A program made the translations under genes and the position numbers. A DNA stretch of 50,429 nucleotides from Actinomycetes bacterium (lineage in GTDB: Bacteria; Actinomycetota; Actinomycetes; S36-B12; UBA5976). Shown one piece after another: positions 32,238 through 40,278 of the stretch (position 1 is the first letter of the stretch; each line of letters starts with the position of its first letter). The stretch spans positions 1 to 50,429 of the forward strand of contig JAKALQ010000007.1 of assembly GCA_021824095.1 (NCBI GenBank), given 5' to 3'. Below the pieces are notes generated by a model that worked only from the letters and a program-made list of their open reading frames with translations, did no database searches and had not been told where the DNA came from.

Positions 32238-33006
32238 CGCGGTGCACCCGGAGCAGGACGAGCGCGACCTCATCCTCATCGCCGACCACATCACCATCGA
32301 CTACGAAGTGCTGGCGCAGCGCCATGGTCGTTCGCCGGCCGAGCGCATCATGTCGCAGGTGATGGGTCGCAAGCAGACCATCCATGCGGTGAAGGACGTC
32401 TCCTTCGTCCTGCGGCGCGGCGACGCGCTCGGACTCATCGGCAGCAACGGATCGGGCAAGTCCAGCCTTGTGCGGGTGCTCGCCGGCTTGCAGCGCCCCA
32501 CACGCGGTGCCGTGTGGGCCACGTCCACCCCGTCGATGCTGGCGATGTCCGGTGTGCTCATGCCCGACCTCAGTGGTGCCCGCAACATTCGCCTCGGCCT
32601 GCTGGCCCTCGGGATGACGCCCGACGAGGTGAGCGAGCTCTACCCCAAGGTCATCGAGGTCACGGGGTTGCGCGAGTCCATCCACCTGCCGGTGCGCACC
32701 TACTCGTCGGGCATGCGCGCCCGCCTGAAGTTCGGCATCGCCACTGCCCGTGCCCCCGAGATCCTGCTCGTCGATGAGGCCCTTGGCACCGGCGACTCCC
32801 GCTTCCGTGCAGCCGCCGAGGCGCGTCTGGCCGAGATCCAGAGCAATGCCGGTGCGGTGATCGTCGTGAACCACAACGCCAACACCATCGCCGAGACGAC
32901 GAAGACCTGCATCTGGCTCGAGAAGGGCGACATCCGCGCCGTCGGCCCCACAGCCGATGTGCTGCCCCAGTACGAGGAGTACCTCGGCACCCACCGGAGG
33001 GGCTGA
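32230..33006 (+). CDS. ABC polysaccharide exporter ATPase (Wzt/TagH-like)
   Basis: This 258-residue ATPase has Walker A GSNGSGKSS (near residue 80), the signature YSSGMRARLKFG (near residue 158), Walker B EILLVDEALGTGD and an H-loop VVNHNANTIAE. Before the nucleotide domain lies the long, divergent N-terminus typical of this subfamily (ITIDYEVLAQRHGRSPAERI). It lacks the C-terminal carbohydrate-binding domain of Wzt, so export probably does not need a terminal cap. ATG 32230 overlaps the permease end by 8 bp. The two form one transporter. Confidence 0.92.
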   Translation: MADAVHPEQDERDLILIADHITIDYEVLAQRHGRSPAERIMSQVMGRKQTIHAVKDVSFVLRRGDALGLIGSNGSGKSSLVRVLAGLQRPTRGAVWATSTPSMLAMSGVLMPDLSGARNIRLGLLALGMTPDEVSELYPKVIEVTGLRESIHLPVRTYSSGMRARLKFGIATARAPEILLVDEALGTGDSRFRAAAEARLAEIQSNAGAVIVVNHNANTIAETTKTCIWLEKGDIRAVGPTADVLPQYEEYLGTHRRG

Positions 33007-33009
33007 CCC

Positions 33010-34107
33010 GTGCGGGTCCTCGTGTGCACTGTGGTCCACCACACCACGGATGCGCGCGTGTTCCGCCGCGAGATCGGTGCACTGCTCGAGGCCGGCATCG
33101 ACGTCACGTCCATCGCGCCGTGGCCAGAGGACGACCGCGGCGGTGACGCGCACCACCGCCACCTGCCGGTACCCCGTGCCGTCGGCCGGCGGCGCCTGCC
33201 AGCCTGGCGGGCGGCCCGGGCTCGCATCGCCGCCGAGGCGGTCGACGCCGACCTGCTGCTCATCCATGATCCGGAGCTGCTCGTCGTCGTGCCGTGGCGC
33301 GAACTGCGGCGCCTGCACGTGCCCGTGGTGTGGGACGTGCATGAGGATCTGGCAGCCGCCCTCGCCGTGAAGGCCTACCTGCCGGCGCTCGTGCGCCGCC
33401 TGCTCGTGCCGGTCGTGCACGCGGTCGAGCACATGGCGGAGCGACGGGCCACGCTGCTCCTCGCCGAGACCGCCTATGCCGCCCGCTTCCGTCGATCCCA
33501 CGGTGTCGTGCTCAACCTGCCGCCCGTGGCCGCGTCGCTGCCCGCGGGCCGGCGCCTGCGGCAGGCGGTGTACGTCGGCTCCATCACGCGGGCCCGCGGA
33601 CTCGACGCCATGCTCGCAATGGCGCCGACGCTGGCGGCGCAGGGCATCGCGCTGCGGCTCATCGGCGAGGCGCCGTCCGCGGCCGACCGGGAGCGCATCG
33701 CCGCCACGCCCGGCGTGCGCTGGGAGGGGGCCATGCCGAACGCCGAGGCGCTGCGGGAGGTGGCGGCCTCCATGGTGGGCCTTGCCCTCCTCGACGACCT
33801 GCCGAACTACCGGCACTCCATGCCGACGAAGATCCTCGAGTACATGGCGAATGGCTGCGCCGTCGTCACCACGCCGCTGCCGCTGGCCCGGGACGTGGTG
33901 GGGGAGGACGGCGTCGTCCTGCCCTCATTCGAGCACGTGGCCGACGCTGCGGCGCGCGCCGTGATCGCGCTCTGCGCGGACGACGATGGGCGCGAGGCCA
34001 TGGTGCGACGGGCCTTCACGCGGGTGCAGCGCGACTACAACTGGAGTGTCGCCGGCGCGGACTTCGTGGCGCAGTTGCGCGCCGTGGCGGGCCAGTACCG
34101 GTCCTGA
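33010..34107 (+). CDS. Glycosyltransferase, GT4-like (GT-B fold)
   Basis: This 365-residue protein begins MRVLVCTVVHHTTDARVFRR, as in WecG-unrelated GT4 proteins, with WDVHEDLAAALAVKAYLPAL in the acceptor domain. The donor half opens QAVYVGSITRARGLDAMLAM (near residue 192) and contains PTKILEYMANGCAVVTTPLP (near residue 275), matching the GT4 E-x7-E region in position. It should add one sugar to a lipid-linked glycan in the cytoplasm before export. The GTG start lies 3 bp after the ATPase gene, so it belongs to the same operon. It is convergent with the sulfotransferase gene, separated by 14 bp. Confidence 0.85.
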   Translation: MRVLVCTVVHHTTDARVFRREIGALLEAGIDVTSIAPWPEDDRGGDAHHRHLPVPRAVGRRRLPAWRAARARIAAEAVDADLLLIHDPELLVVVPWRELRRLHVPVVWDVHEDLAAALAVKAYLPALVRRLLVPVVHAVEHMAERRATLLLAETAYAARFRRSHGVVLNLPPVAASLPAGRRLRQAVYVGSITRARGLDAMLAMAPTLAAQGIALRLIGEAPSAADRERIAATPGVRWEGAMPNAEALREVAASMVGLALLDDLPNYRHSMPTKILEYMANGCAVVTTPLPLARDVVGEDGVVLPSFEHVADAAARAVIALCADDDGREAMVRRAFTRVQRDYNWSVAGADFVAQLRAVAGQYRS

Positions 34108-34121
34108 CGCACTCGCAGTGG

Positions 34122-35066
34122 TCATAGCGCGGGCAGGTCGAGGCCGAGGTCGGTGAGCTCCTCCCAGATCTCGCCGTAGCGGTGCTCGAAGTCGCGCAGG
34201 TGCTCGCTCGGGATGTCGCGCTGCCAGCGCCTGGTATGTGCGTGCCGTGGTGTCATGGCATCGGCGAAGTACGCGCGCACCTCGGGCGTGACCTCGAAGC
34301 CGAGGAAGCCGAAGAGCCGGTGCAGCGTCTCCTCGCGGTCGGTCTCCACGAGGCGCCCGAGGCGCACGGTGAGCCCGCGCGTGGGTCCGACGCGGGCCAT
34401 CGAGCGCATGGCGCGGAGGGTGCGATTGCGCCACCACTCCAGGGCGTCGATCGGGCTGGTCGGCCCCCAGTGACGGCCGAGGACGGATGCCGCAGTGTCC
34501 CGCCCGTCGCGCACCATGAACACCACCCTTGCCTCGGGCATGAGTTCGACGATGCGGTGGGCGTTCTCCGCGTTCTGTGGCGTGGTGTCGGCCCAGGCCA
34601 CCGCGCCACGGGCACGTGCCGGGTCATCGAGGAGGTCGTGGACCAGCGCGGCGGAGGCGCCTCGCGGGTCGTCGTCGTGGGTGGCGTCGAAGGTCTGCAG
34701 GGCCCGGTGCAGGGCGTCCTCGTCGATGCCGCGTTGCAGGCCCCGCTGCTCGCCCTCGATCTCCCGTTGCCACCACGGGCCGTACATCTGGCGCAGGAAG
34801 TCCTCACGGGTCACGGCGTCTCGGACGCGGTGGCGGCGCAGCGCGCCGAGCAGCTGGTCGAGGCCGGGGAGTGATCGGGTGCTCAGGTTCTGGATGCGAG
34901 TGTGCACGCCGAGCGTGAGGTCAAGCAGGCCATCGGGGTCGGTGAGGAATCGGATCTCGCGCGGCAGGGTGTTCCAGATGGCCGGATGGGCACCGAGGAG
35001 GTAGCCGACGACGGTCGATCCGCTGCGTCCCGTGCCGCCGACGAAGATGGGTTGGAGTGGCTGCAT
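34122..35066 (-). CDS. Sulfotransferase family protein
   Basis: This 314-residue protein has a clear PAPS-dependent sulfotransferase layout. The 5'-phosphosulfate loop is FVGGTGRSGSTVVGYLL (about residues 8-24) and the 3'-phosphate motif is VVFMVRDGRDTAASVL (near residue 185). The C-terminal segment HTRRWQRDIPSEHLRDFE resembles the GxxGxxK-region helix of the family. Predicted action is sulfation of a hydroxyl on a carbohydrate or lipid; the flanking polysaccharide and LCP genes suggest a glycan target. ATG 35066 is preferred over an in-frame GTG 9 bp upstream. An unusual array of 11-bp repeats lies 60-103 bp upstream of the start. Confidence 0.87.
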   Translation of the reverse strand: MQPLQPIFVGGTGRSGSTVVGYLLGAHPAIWNTLPREIRFLTDPDGLLDLTLGVHTRIQNLSTRSLPGLDQLLGALRRHRVRDAVTREDFLRQMYGPWWQREIEGEQRGLQRGIDEDALHRALQTFDATHDDDPRGASAALVHDLLDDPARARGAVAWADTTPQNAENAHRIVELMPEARVVFMVRDGRDTAASVLGRHWGPTSPIDALEWWRNRTLRAMRSMARVGPTRGLTVRLGRLVETDREETLHRLFGFLGFEVTPEVRAYFADAMTPRHAHTRRWQRDIPSEHLRDFEHRYGEIWEELTDLGLDLPAL

Positions 35067-35125
35067 GGGAGCCACCGTGCCAGCGTCGGCGGGCCCCAGG
35101 CGCGGCGGTTCGGCAACCCGCAGGG

Positions 35126-35169
35126 GATTCGGCGGCGCTTCGGCGATGATTCGGCGACGATTCCCAGAC
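35126..35169 (-). repeat. 11-bp-period direct repeats upstream of the sulfotransferase gene
   Basis: Four consecutive 11-bp units begin at 35126, 35137, 35148 and 35159. The first three share TTCGGCG at the same phase (GATTCGGCGGC, GCTTCGGCGAT, GATTCGGCGAC); the fourth is degenerate (GATTCCCAGAC). One unit per helical turn is the layout bound by OmpR-family regulators such as PhoP and RegX3, whose units have the general form GTTCACC plus four bases. Confidence 0.7.
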
Positions 35170-35207
35170 GACGTGCCTTGACAGCGCGCGCTGGTGCAGC
35201 GATTCGG

Positions 35208-36611
35208 TCAGACCTGCGTGCAGGTGGCGTTGTCCGCCGTGACCCCGCTCGACGGTCCGTAGATGGACGTGCTGTTCGCGTCGTGGAAGTCGGGGTTCAC
35301 GTCGACGGTGACCGGTGGGCGGTAGTCGGTGCCGATCGTGAGCATGACCGTGGAGCCGGTGAGCTTCGGATCGACGGTGACCGTCGACAGGCCCAGGGCG
35401 GCCGCCAATGTGCGCGCGGCCTCGAAGCCATCGGTGCCAGCCGAGATGCTCGTGTGCAGGGCGGGCGCCTTCGTCGTTGTGGTCGTGCCGACGTGGTAGC
35501 CGAGGGCGGTCATGGAATCACTGATGGTGCGCAGTGACATCGAGGCTGCGCCTGCGAGGTCCACCCGCACCGCGCTGGGGTCGGTGGTGAGCGGCTTGCC
35601 GTCGAAGCCGAGGGTGCCCGGGCGCGGCCACACGGTGTCGGTCTTGAGCGCGTCCCACAGTTCCGCCGCCTTCGAGGTCCACACGACGTTGCCCGAGCCG
35701 TCTGGGGTGGACGGCACGGTGACGAAGCGCAGGTCCTTCGACTTCAGCCCGCGGAGGCTGAGCGCGATCGATTGCAGCTCCGACAGGGACGCCAGTTGCG
35801 GGTCCATCGTGAGTGCGGAGGTGGTGGCGTCGAGCAGGCCATAGACCTTCACCGGATTCAGCAGCACGCCCGCCGTCTTGATCTTGCGCACGAGGGACGA
35901 GAGGAAGGCCTGCTGGCGACGGATGCGTGCGGTGTCGCTGCCGTCACCGAGGGTGTAGCGCGCACGCACGAAGGCGAGTGCCGTCTTGCCGTCGAGCACG
36001 CTCGTGCCCGCCGGCAGGGTGAGGTGGGACTTCTGGTCGTTCACTGGCTTCGTGAGGCACATCGACACGCCGCCGATGGCGTCCACCACCTTCTCGAAGC
36101 CCAGGAAGTTCACCACCACGTAGTGGTCGATGTACACGCCGGTGAGCTGCTCGACCGTCTTGATGGTGCAGGCCGGGCCACCCTCACTGAAGGCGGCGTT
36201 GAACTTGGTGGTCCAGGGCTGCGTCGTGCTGCCGTTCGCGAGGGTGCACGGCGGGATGGTGACGAGCGAGTCACGAGGGATGCTCACGACGAGCGCCTGG
36301 GTGTGGCCCTTGTAGAGGTGCACGAGCAGGGTGGTGTCGGAGCGGGCGGAGGTGCCGTAGACGGACACCTTGCCGAAGCCGCTGCCCTGGCCGGCACGCG
36401 TGTCGGAGCCCATGATGAGGATGTTCATCGCGTCGGTGTTCATCACCTGTGCGGACTTCGTCGGTCGTGTGCCGAGCTGCTTCGACAGGTCGACGGTGGT
36501 GATGTTGCCGCTGAGCTTGCGCACCACGACGATGCCGGTGCCGGCGACGAGTACCACGAGGGCGAGCGCCACAAGGCCGATGCGGGCACCGATGCTGCGG
36601 GGGAGCTGCAT
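35208..36611 (-). CDS. LytR-CpsA-Psr (LCP) family cell-wall glycopolymer ligase
   Basis: This 467-residue type II membrane protein has an N-terminal helix (IGLVALALVVLVAGTGIVVV). The LCP domain (about residues 60-260) contains NILIMGSDTRAGQG, RSDTTLLVHLYKG, VVSIPRDSLVTIPPC, YVVVNFLGFEKVVDAIGGV and FVRARYTLGDGSDTARIRRQ, including the conserved Arg/Asp residues that bind polyprenyl phosphate. A C-terminal LytR_C-like domain follows (from about residue 370). LCP enzymes attach lipid-linked glycans such as arabinogalactan to peptidoglycan. The minus-strand TACCCT box ends 6 nt before the ATG (leaderless). It is divergent from the SpoIID-like gene. Confidence 0.94.
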   Translation of the reverse strand: MQLPRSIGARIGLVALALVVLVAGTGIVVVRKLSGNITTVDLSKQLGTRPTKSAQVMNTDAMNILIMGSDTRAGQGSGFGKVSVYGTSARSDTTLLVHLYKGHTQALVVSIPRDSLVTIPPCTLANGSTTQPWTTKFNAAFSEGGPACTIKTVEQLTGVYIDHYVVVNFLGFEKVVDAIGGVSMCLTKPVNDQKSHLTLPAGTSVLDGKTALAFVRARYTLGDGSDTARIRRQQAFLSSLVRKIKTAGVLLNPVKVYGLLDATTSALTMDPQLASLSELQSIALSLRGLKSKDLRFVTVPSTPDGSGNVVWTSKAAELWDALKTDTVWPRPGTLGFDGKPLTTDPSAVRVDLAGAASMSLRTISDSMTALGYHVGTTTTTKAPALHTSISAGTDGFEAARTLAAALGLSTVTVDPKLTGSTVMLTIGTDYRPPVTVDVNPDFHDANSTSIYGPSSGVTADNATCTQV

Positions 36612-36617
36612 GGCGCA

Positions 36618-36623
36618 AGGGTA
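36618..36623 (-). promoter_or_regulatory. Putative -10 for leaderless LCP mRNA
   Basis: On the minus strand TACCCT ends 6 nt before the ATG at 36611. Confidence 0.5.
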
Positions 36624-36780
36624 GTCGGCGGCTCGCCGCCCCATGGACCCGGCGACGACGAGCACCCCGCGCAACGATGATCCTGACGATCCCCGAACGC
36701 AGGCACCGTGCGTTTCGTGGCGTTTCCTGTGAACCCCGCGTCGAGGTCGGGTTGGGCGCCTCCTGCGTGTCGCGCTCTGG

Positions 36781-36786
36781 CACACT
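36781..36786 (+). promoter_or_regulatory. Putative -10 for leaderless SpoIID-like mRNA
   Basis: CACACT ends 7 nt before the ATG at 36794. Confidence 0.4.
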
Positions 36787-36793
36787 CGAGCCC

Positions 36794-39700
36794 ATGCGGA
36801 CAGCCGGCTGGCGCGCCCTCGCGCGCGTGCTCGTGTGCGCCCTCGCGCTCGGCATCGCGGCCCCGGCAGCCGCCGACACCACCGCCGTCCCTGCCGTGAC
36901 GGCCATCCCCGACCTCACCGTGCCGGGGCAGCTGGCCGCCGTTGACTCGTCCACGGCCACCGCCGTGGTCGTCGGGACGGCGGCCGACGCGGGGTACGCC
37001 GCGCTCGCCTCCAGCTATGCCCATCGCTTCGGCCTGCCGCTCGTGCTGCTTGGGCGCACGTCACCGGCACAGCCGCTCGCCACGGTGCTCGCAGCGCGAG
37101 GCGCGAAGGCGGTGCTCATCGGTCCGGTGGCTGCTGTGCCGCGAGCGGTTGAGCAGGCACTGCGGGCACGCAAGGTGCGGGTGGCCCGCATCGCCGGCAC
37201 GGACCGCGCCACCACCGCCCGCATCATCGCCTTGCGCCTGCGCCCGCCGGAGTCGAGCACCGCGGTCTTCGTGCCCCTCGAGGGTCCGGCCCCGATGATC
37301 GCGCTCGCCGCCGCCTACGCCAACGCACGCGGCCTGCCGCTGCTCTCGCTCGGCCGCACCGCGCCGTCTGCCACCGTTGCCGCCGTGCGCGCACTGCATC
37401 TCATCGGCGGCATCGCCATCGGCGACAGCACCGCCCTGCGCGACGCGGCGATCGCCCGCATCCCTGCGGTCACGCGCGTCATCGGCGCGAGCCTGGCCTC
37501 GACCTCGTTCATCCTCGTGCAGTCGGTGCCGCCGGGGGCGCACACGCTCGTCCTCGATGCCGCGGCAGACCCCAGCCCGGTCACGCTCATCCAGCGCTCG
37601 CACCTTGGTGAACCGCTGCTGCTGCTCGACCAGGGCGACCCGTCGACCGCGGAGCGCCTGTGGCTCACGGCCCGCACCGACATCACTGCGCTTGCCGCGA
37701 CGAGTGCCGTGCCGTCTGCACTGCAGGCCACCGTCGCCGGGATCGTCGGGGGCCGGGGAGCCGTCGGCGCGATCCCGCCCGCCACGCCCGCCCCCGCGCC
37801 CGCGATCGCAGTACCCGCGTCCTTCACCTTCTCCGGCAGCGGCTTCGGCCATGGCGTCGGCATGAGCCAATGGGGTGCCTATGGCATGGCGAGCGACGGG
37901 TACAGCGCCAGCCAGATCCTGCAGCACTACTTCACCGGCTCCGTGGTGGCGCCCATCACCGACGCCGTGCCTGTCAACGTGTCGCTGGCCTCACGGGTGG
38001 CGTCCGCATCCTTCCGACTCGAGCAGCTCGCCGACCCCACGTCGACCCTGCAGATGATCGCGGGCGACGGCAGCGTCACCATGCTGCCGATCAACGAGGT
38101 CGTCACCACCCGCTATGCGTCGGGAAGCATCGTCGTGTCCGCCACGGGCCCGGTTGCGGTGGCGCCCTTCACCACCACGTCGCTCACCTTCCGCTGGCCG
38201 GGCTCACGGACCGATGGCGGGGTCGCCGGCCCTGGCGCCACGGTTGCCAGCACCGCACCCACGGCAACGCCCACGGCCAGCGCTCCGATGCCGACCCCGA
38301 CGACAACGCCCTCGACCGTGCCGACCTCGCCGGTGCCGACCACCGACAGCGCGACGGCCACCCCGACGCCCACACCCACGCCCACCGTCACGACCCCACC
38401 GCCGGTCGCCGGTCCGACGGGTGGGCCGGCACTGCTGCGCGTGGCGGGGCCGGGAGCATCCATCACGAGTGGCGGGCGCTACCGCTACGGCTACGTGCAG
38501 GTGACCCCGGCGAGGCTCAGCGGGGCACTGAGCCTCGGGTTGCAGGTGAACAACATCCTGAGCCTGCATGACGAGTACCTGTATGGCATCGCCGAGGTGA
38601 GCTCCACCTGGCCAGAGGCCGCCATCCAGGCTCAGATCATCGCCGCCCGTGCCTACGCCTACAAGCGCGTGCGCGCCGGCCTGCGGTCGGCCTGTGCATG
38701 CAACGTGTACTCCGACACCCGTGACCAGATGTTCACGGGCTGGGCCAAGCTCGCCGAGTCCGTGGGCTCGCGCTGGAAGGCGGCCGTCGACGGCACGGCC
38801 ATCTCGCCGACGCAGGGATTGGCGCTCACCGTGGGCGGCGCCGTCGTCGACGCCTACTACTCCGCGGCCGACGGTGGTTGGACGCAGAACAACGAGGACG
38901 TCTGGGGTGGCGCGCCCCTGTCCTACACCCGCAGCGTGCCCGACCCCTGGTCGCTTACCTACGCGGCGGCCTCGGTGTCGCGTTGGGCACCGCGATCCTT
39001 CTCGCAGGCACAGGTCGCTCGCGCCTTCGGTGCGCCTGATGTCGCCTACCTCGACCTGTCCGACCGCTACCCGTCGGGGGCGGTGAACAACGCGGTGGCC
39101 GTCTCGTCAACGGGGCAGCGCTACCGCATCGGCGGCGAGACCTTCAAGGCGCGCCTCAATGTGGGCCTCGGGGATGCCGAGATCCTCACCCGGGGCATCC
39201 CCTCGGTGTGGGTGTGGCGCATCGACACCGACGTGCCGACGAGCACGCCGGCCGCGGCGGCCATCCAGGTGTTCGGTGGCCGCACCAGCATCAACGCGGG
39301 CATCGCGGGGGCGCTCTCATCCACGGTGGTGCTCACCCAGGCCGACACCGCCACAGTGGACGGGCGCGCGATCCTCGCGGCTGCCGCCTCCTACGCCGGA
39401 GTCCAGCGCGTGGGGCTGCTCGTGAACGGCGGGCAGTCGCTCGACCCGGCCGTGAAGTCCGAGCTGCGCAGGCGCAGGACGACGCGCGTGCTCATCGTGG
39501 GTCCCGCGCCCGCGGCGGTGACGAGCGCGATCCTGGCCCTCCGCATCGGCATCACGCCCTATACGGCGCCCACGCCGGCTGCGCTGTCGCTGCTCCTCGC
39601 CCGGGCCGAGGGCCGCCCGACCGGAACGCCCGTGGTGGTCGTGGCCTCGTCCGACGTCGGCTCCCAGGCCCTCGCTGTGTCCCTGGCAGCCCGCACGCGC

Positions 39701-40222
39701 GCGCCCCTGCTCCTCACGGACGGGCCCGCCCTTCCCAGTGACGCCGCCGCCTTCATGCTGGCCGATCAGCCGCGCACGATCACCGCCGTTGGTGGCGCCG
39801 ACATGCTGCCCGATGCCATGTTCGTGGGCCTCGGCACACCGGTGCGGCTGTCCACCGCCGACCCGGCGCTGGCGTCGACCGTCGTCGCGTCGCAAGCACC
39901 GGACTCGTCTACGCCGGCGGTGGTGCTCGCGAACACCCTGGCCGACCCGTCCGCCGTCGTCATCGCGGCCGCCACGGGCTTGCCCCTGTACCTCGTGCAT
40001 GCGCCGCTGCCGGTGCCGGCCTTGCCCGGCACGGCCACCGGCACCGCAACCGTCGACACCGCGACGGGCGTGGTCGACACCGCCACCGCCACCACGGCCC
40101 TCGTCTCCACGCTGCAGCTGCCGGGCGAGGTGCTCGCGCTCGTCCCGCGCCTTCCGGCCCTCACCCTCGTGTACCGCATCGGGCTCGCACCCACCGACAT
40201 CACCGCGTTGCGCGACGCCTGA
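36794..40222 (+). CDS. Secreted SpoIID/LytB-domain protein flanked by cell-wall-binding type 2 modules
   Basis: This exported protein has 1142 residues. A signal peptide (ALARVLVCALALGIAAPAAA) is followed by CWB2-like repeats (about residues 30-330; VARIAGTDRATTARIIALRL is characteristic). A SpoIID domain follows (about residues 345-800), seen as GFGHGVGMSQWGAYGMA, then YLYGIAEVSSTWPEAAIQAQ, AARAYAYKR and SAADGGWTQNNEDVWGG. A Thr/Pro-rich linker (about residues 473-542) sits inside the SpoIID region. A second CWB2-like block fills about residues 824-1142. SpoIID proteins cleave denuded glycan strands of peptidoglycan; CWB2 modules bind anionic wall polymers. A role in wall remodelling is inferred. 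Confidence 0.9.
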   Translation: MRTAGWRALARVLVCALALGIAAPAAADTTAVPAVTAIPDLTVPGQLAAVDSSTATAVVVGTAADAGYAALASSYAHRFGLPLVLLGRTSPAQPLATVLAARGAKAVLIGPVAAVPRAVEQALRARKVRVARIAGTDRATTARIIALRLRPPESSTAVFVPLEGPAPMIALAAAYANARGLPLLSLGRTAPSATVAAVRALHLIGGIAIGDSTALRDAAIARIPAVTRVIGASLASTSFILVQSVPPGAHTLVLDAAADPSPVTLIQRSHLGEPLLLLDQGDPSTAERLWLTARTDITALAATSAVPSALQATVAGIVGGRGAVGAIPPATPAPAPAIAVPASFTFSGSGFGHGVGMSQWGAYGMASDGYSASQILQHYFTGSVVAPITDAVPVNVSLASRVASASFRLEQLADPTSTLQMIAGDGSVTMLPINEVVTTRYASGSIVVSATGPVAVAPFTTTSLTFRWPGSRTDGGVAGPGATVASTAPTATPTASAPMPTPTTTPSTVPTSPVPTTDSATATPTPTPTPTVTTPPPVAGPTGGPALLRVAGPGASITSGGRYRYGYVQVTPARLSGALSLGLQVNNILSLHDEYLYGIAEVSSTWPEAAIQAQIIAARAYAYKRVRAGLRSACACNVYSDTRDQMFTGWAKLAESVGSRWKAAVDGTAISPTQGLALTVGGAVVDAYYSAADGGWTQNNEDVWGGAPLSYTRSVPDPWSLTYAAASVSRWAPRSFSQAQVARAFGAPDVAYLDLSDRYPSGAVNNAVAVSSTGQRYRIGGETFKARLNVGLGDAEILTRGIPSVWVWRIDTDVPTSTPAAAAIQVFGGRTSINAGIAGALSSTVVLTQADTATVDGRAILAAAASYAGVQRVGLLVNGGQSLDPAVKSELRRRRTTRVLIVGPAPAAVTSAILALRIGITPYTAPTPAALSLLLARAEGRPTGTPVVVVASSDVGSQALAVSLAARTRAPLLLTDGPALPSDAAAFMLADQPRTITAVGGADMLPDAMFVGLGTPVRLSTADPALASTVVASQAPDSSTPAVVLANTLADPSAVVIAAATGLPLYLVHAPLPVPALPGTATGTATVDTATGVVDTATATTALVSTLQLPGEVLALVPRLPALTLVYRIGLAPTDITALRDA
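38210..38420 (+). repeat. Thr/Pro/Ala low-complexity linker within the SpoIID-like gene
   Basis: This in-frame stretch is built from repeated proline and threonine codons (for example PTPTTTPSTVPTSP and TPTPTPTPTVTTPPP). It encodes a flexible, probably glycosylatable linker and splits the SpoIID homology into two parts. Confidence 0.8.
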
Positions 40223-40265
40223 CGGCACCCTCCCGCGTCGCCGCTTGCCGGCGCGCGTGCTGTGC

Positions 40266-40271
40266 CACGAT
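40266..40271 (+). promoter_or_regulatory. Putative -10 for leaderless pyrophosphorylase mRNA
   Basis: CACGAT ends 7 nt before GTG 40279. Confidence 0.35.
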
Positions 40272-40278
40272 TGCCCGC

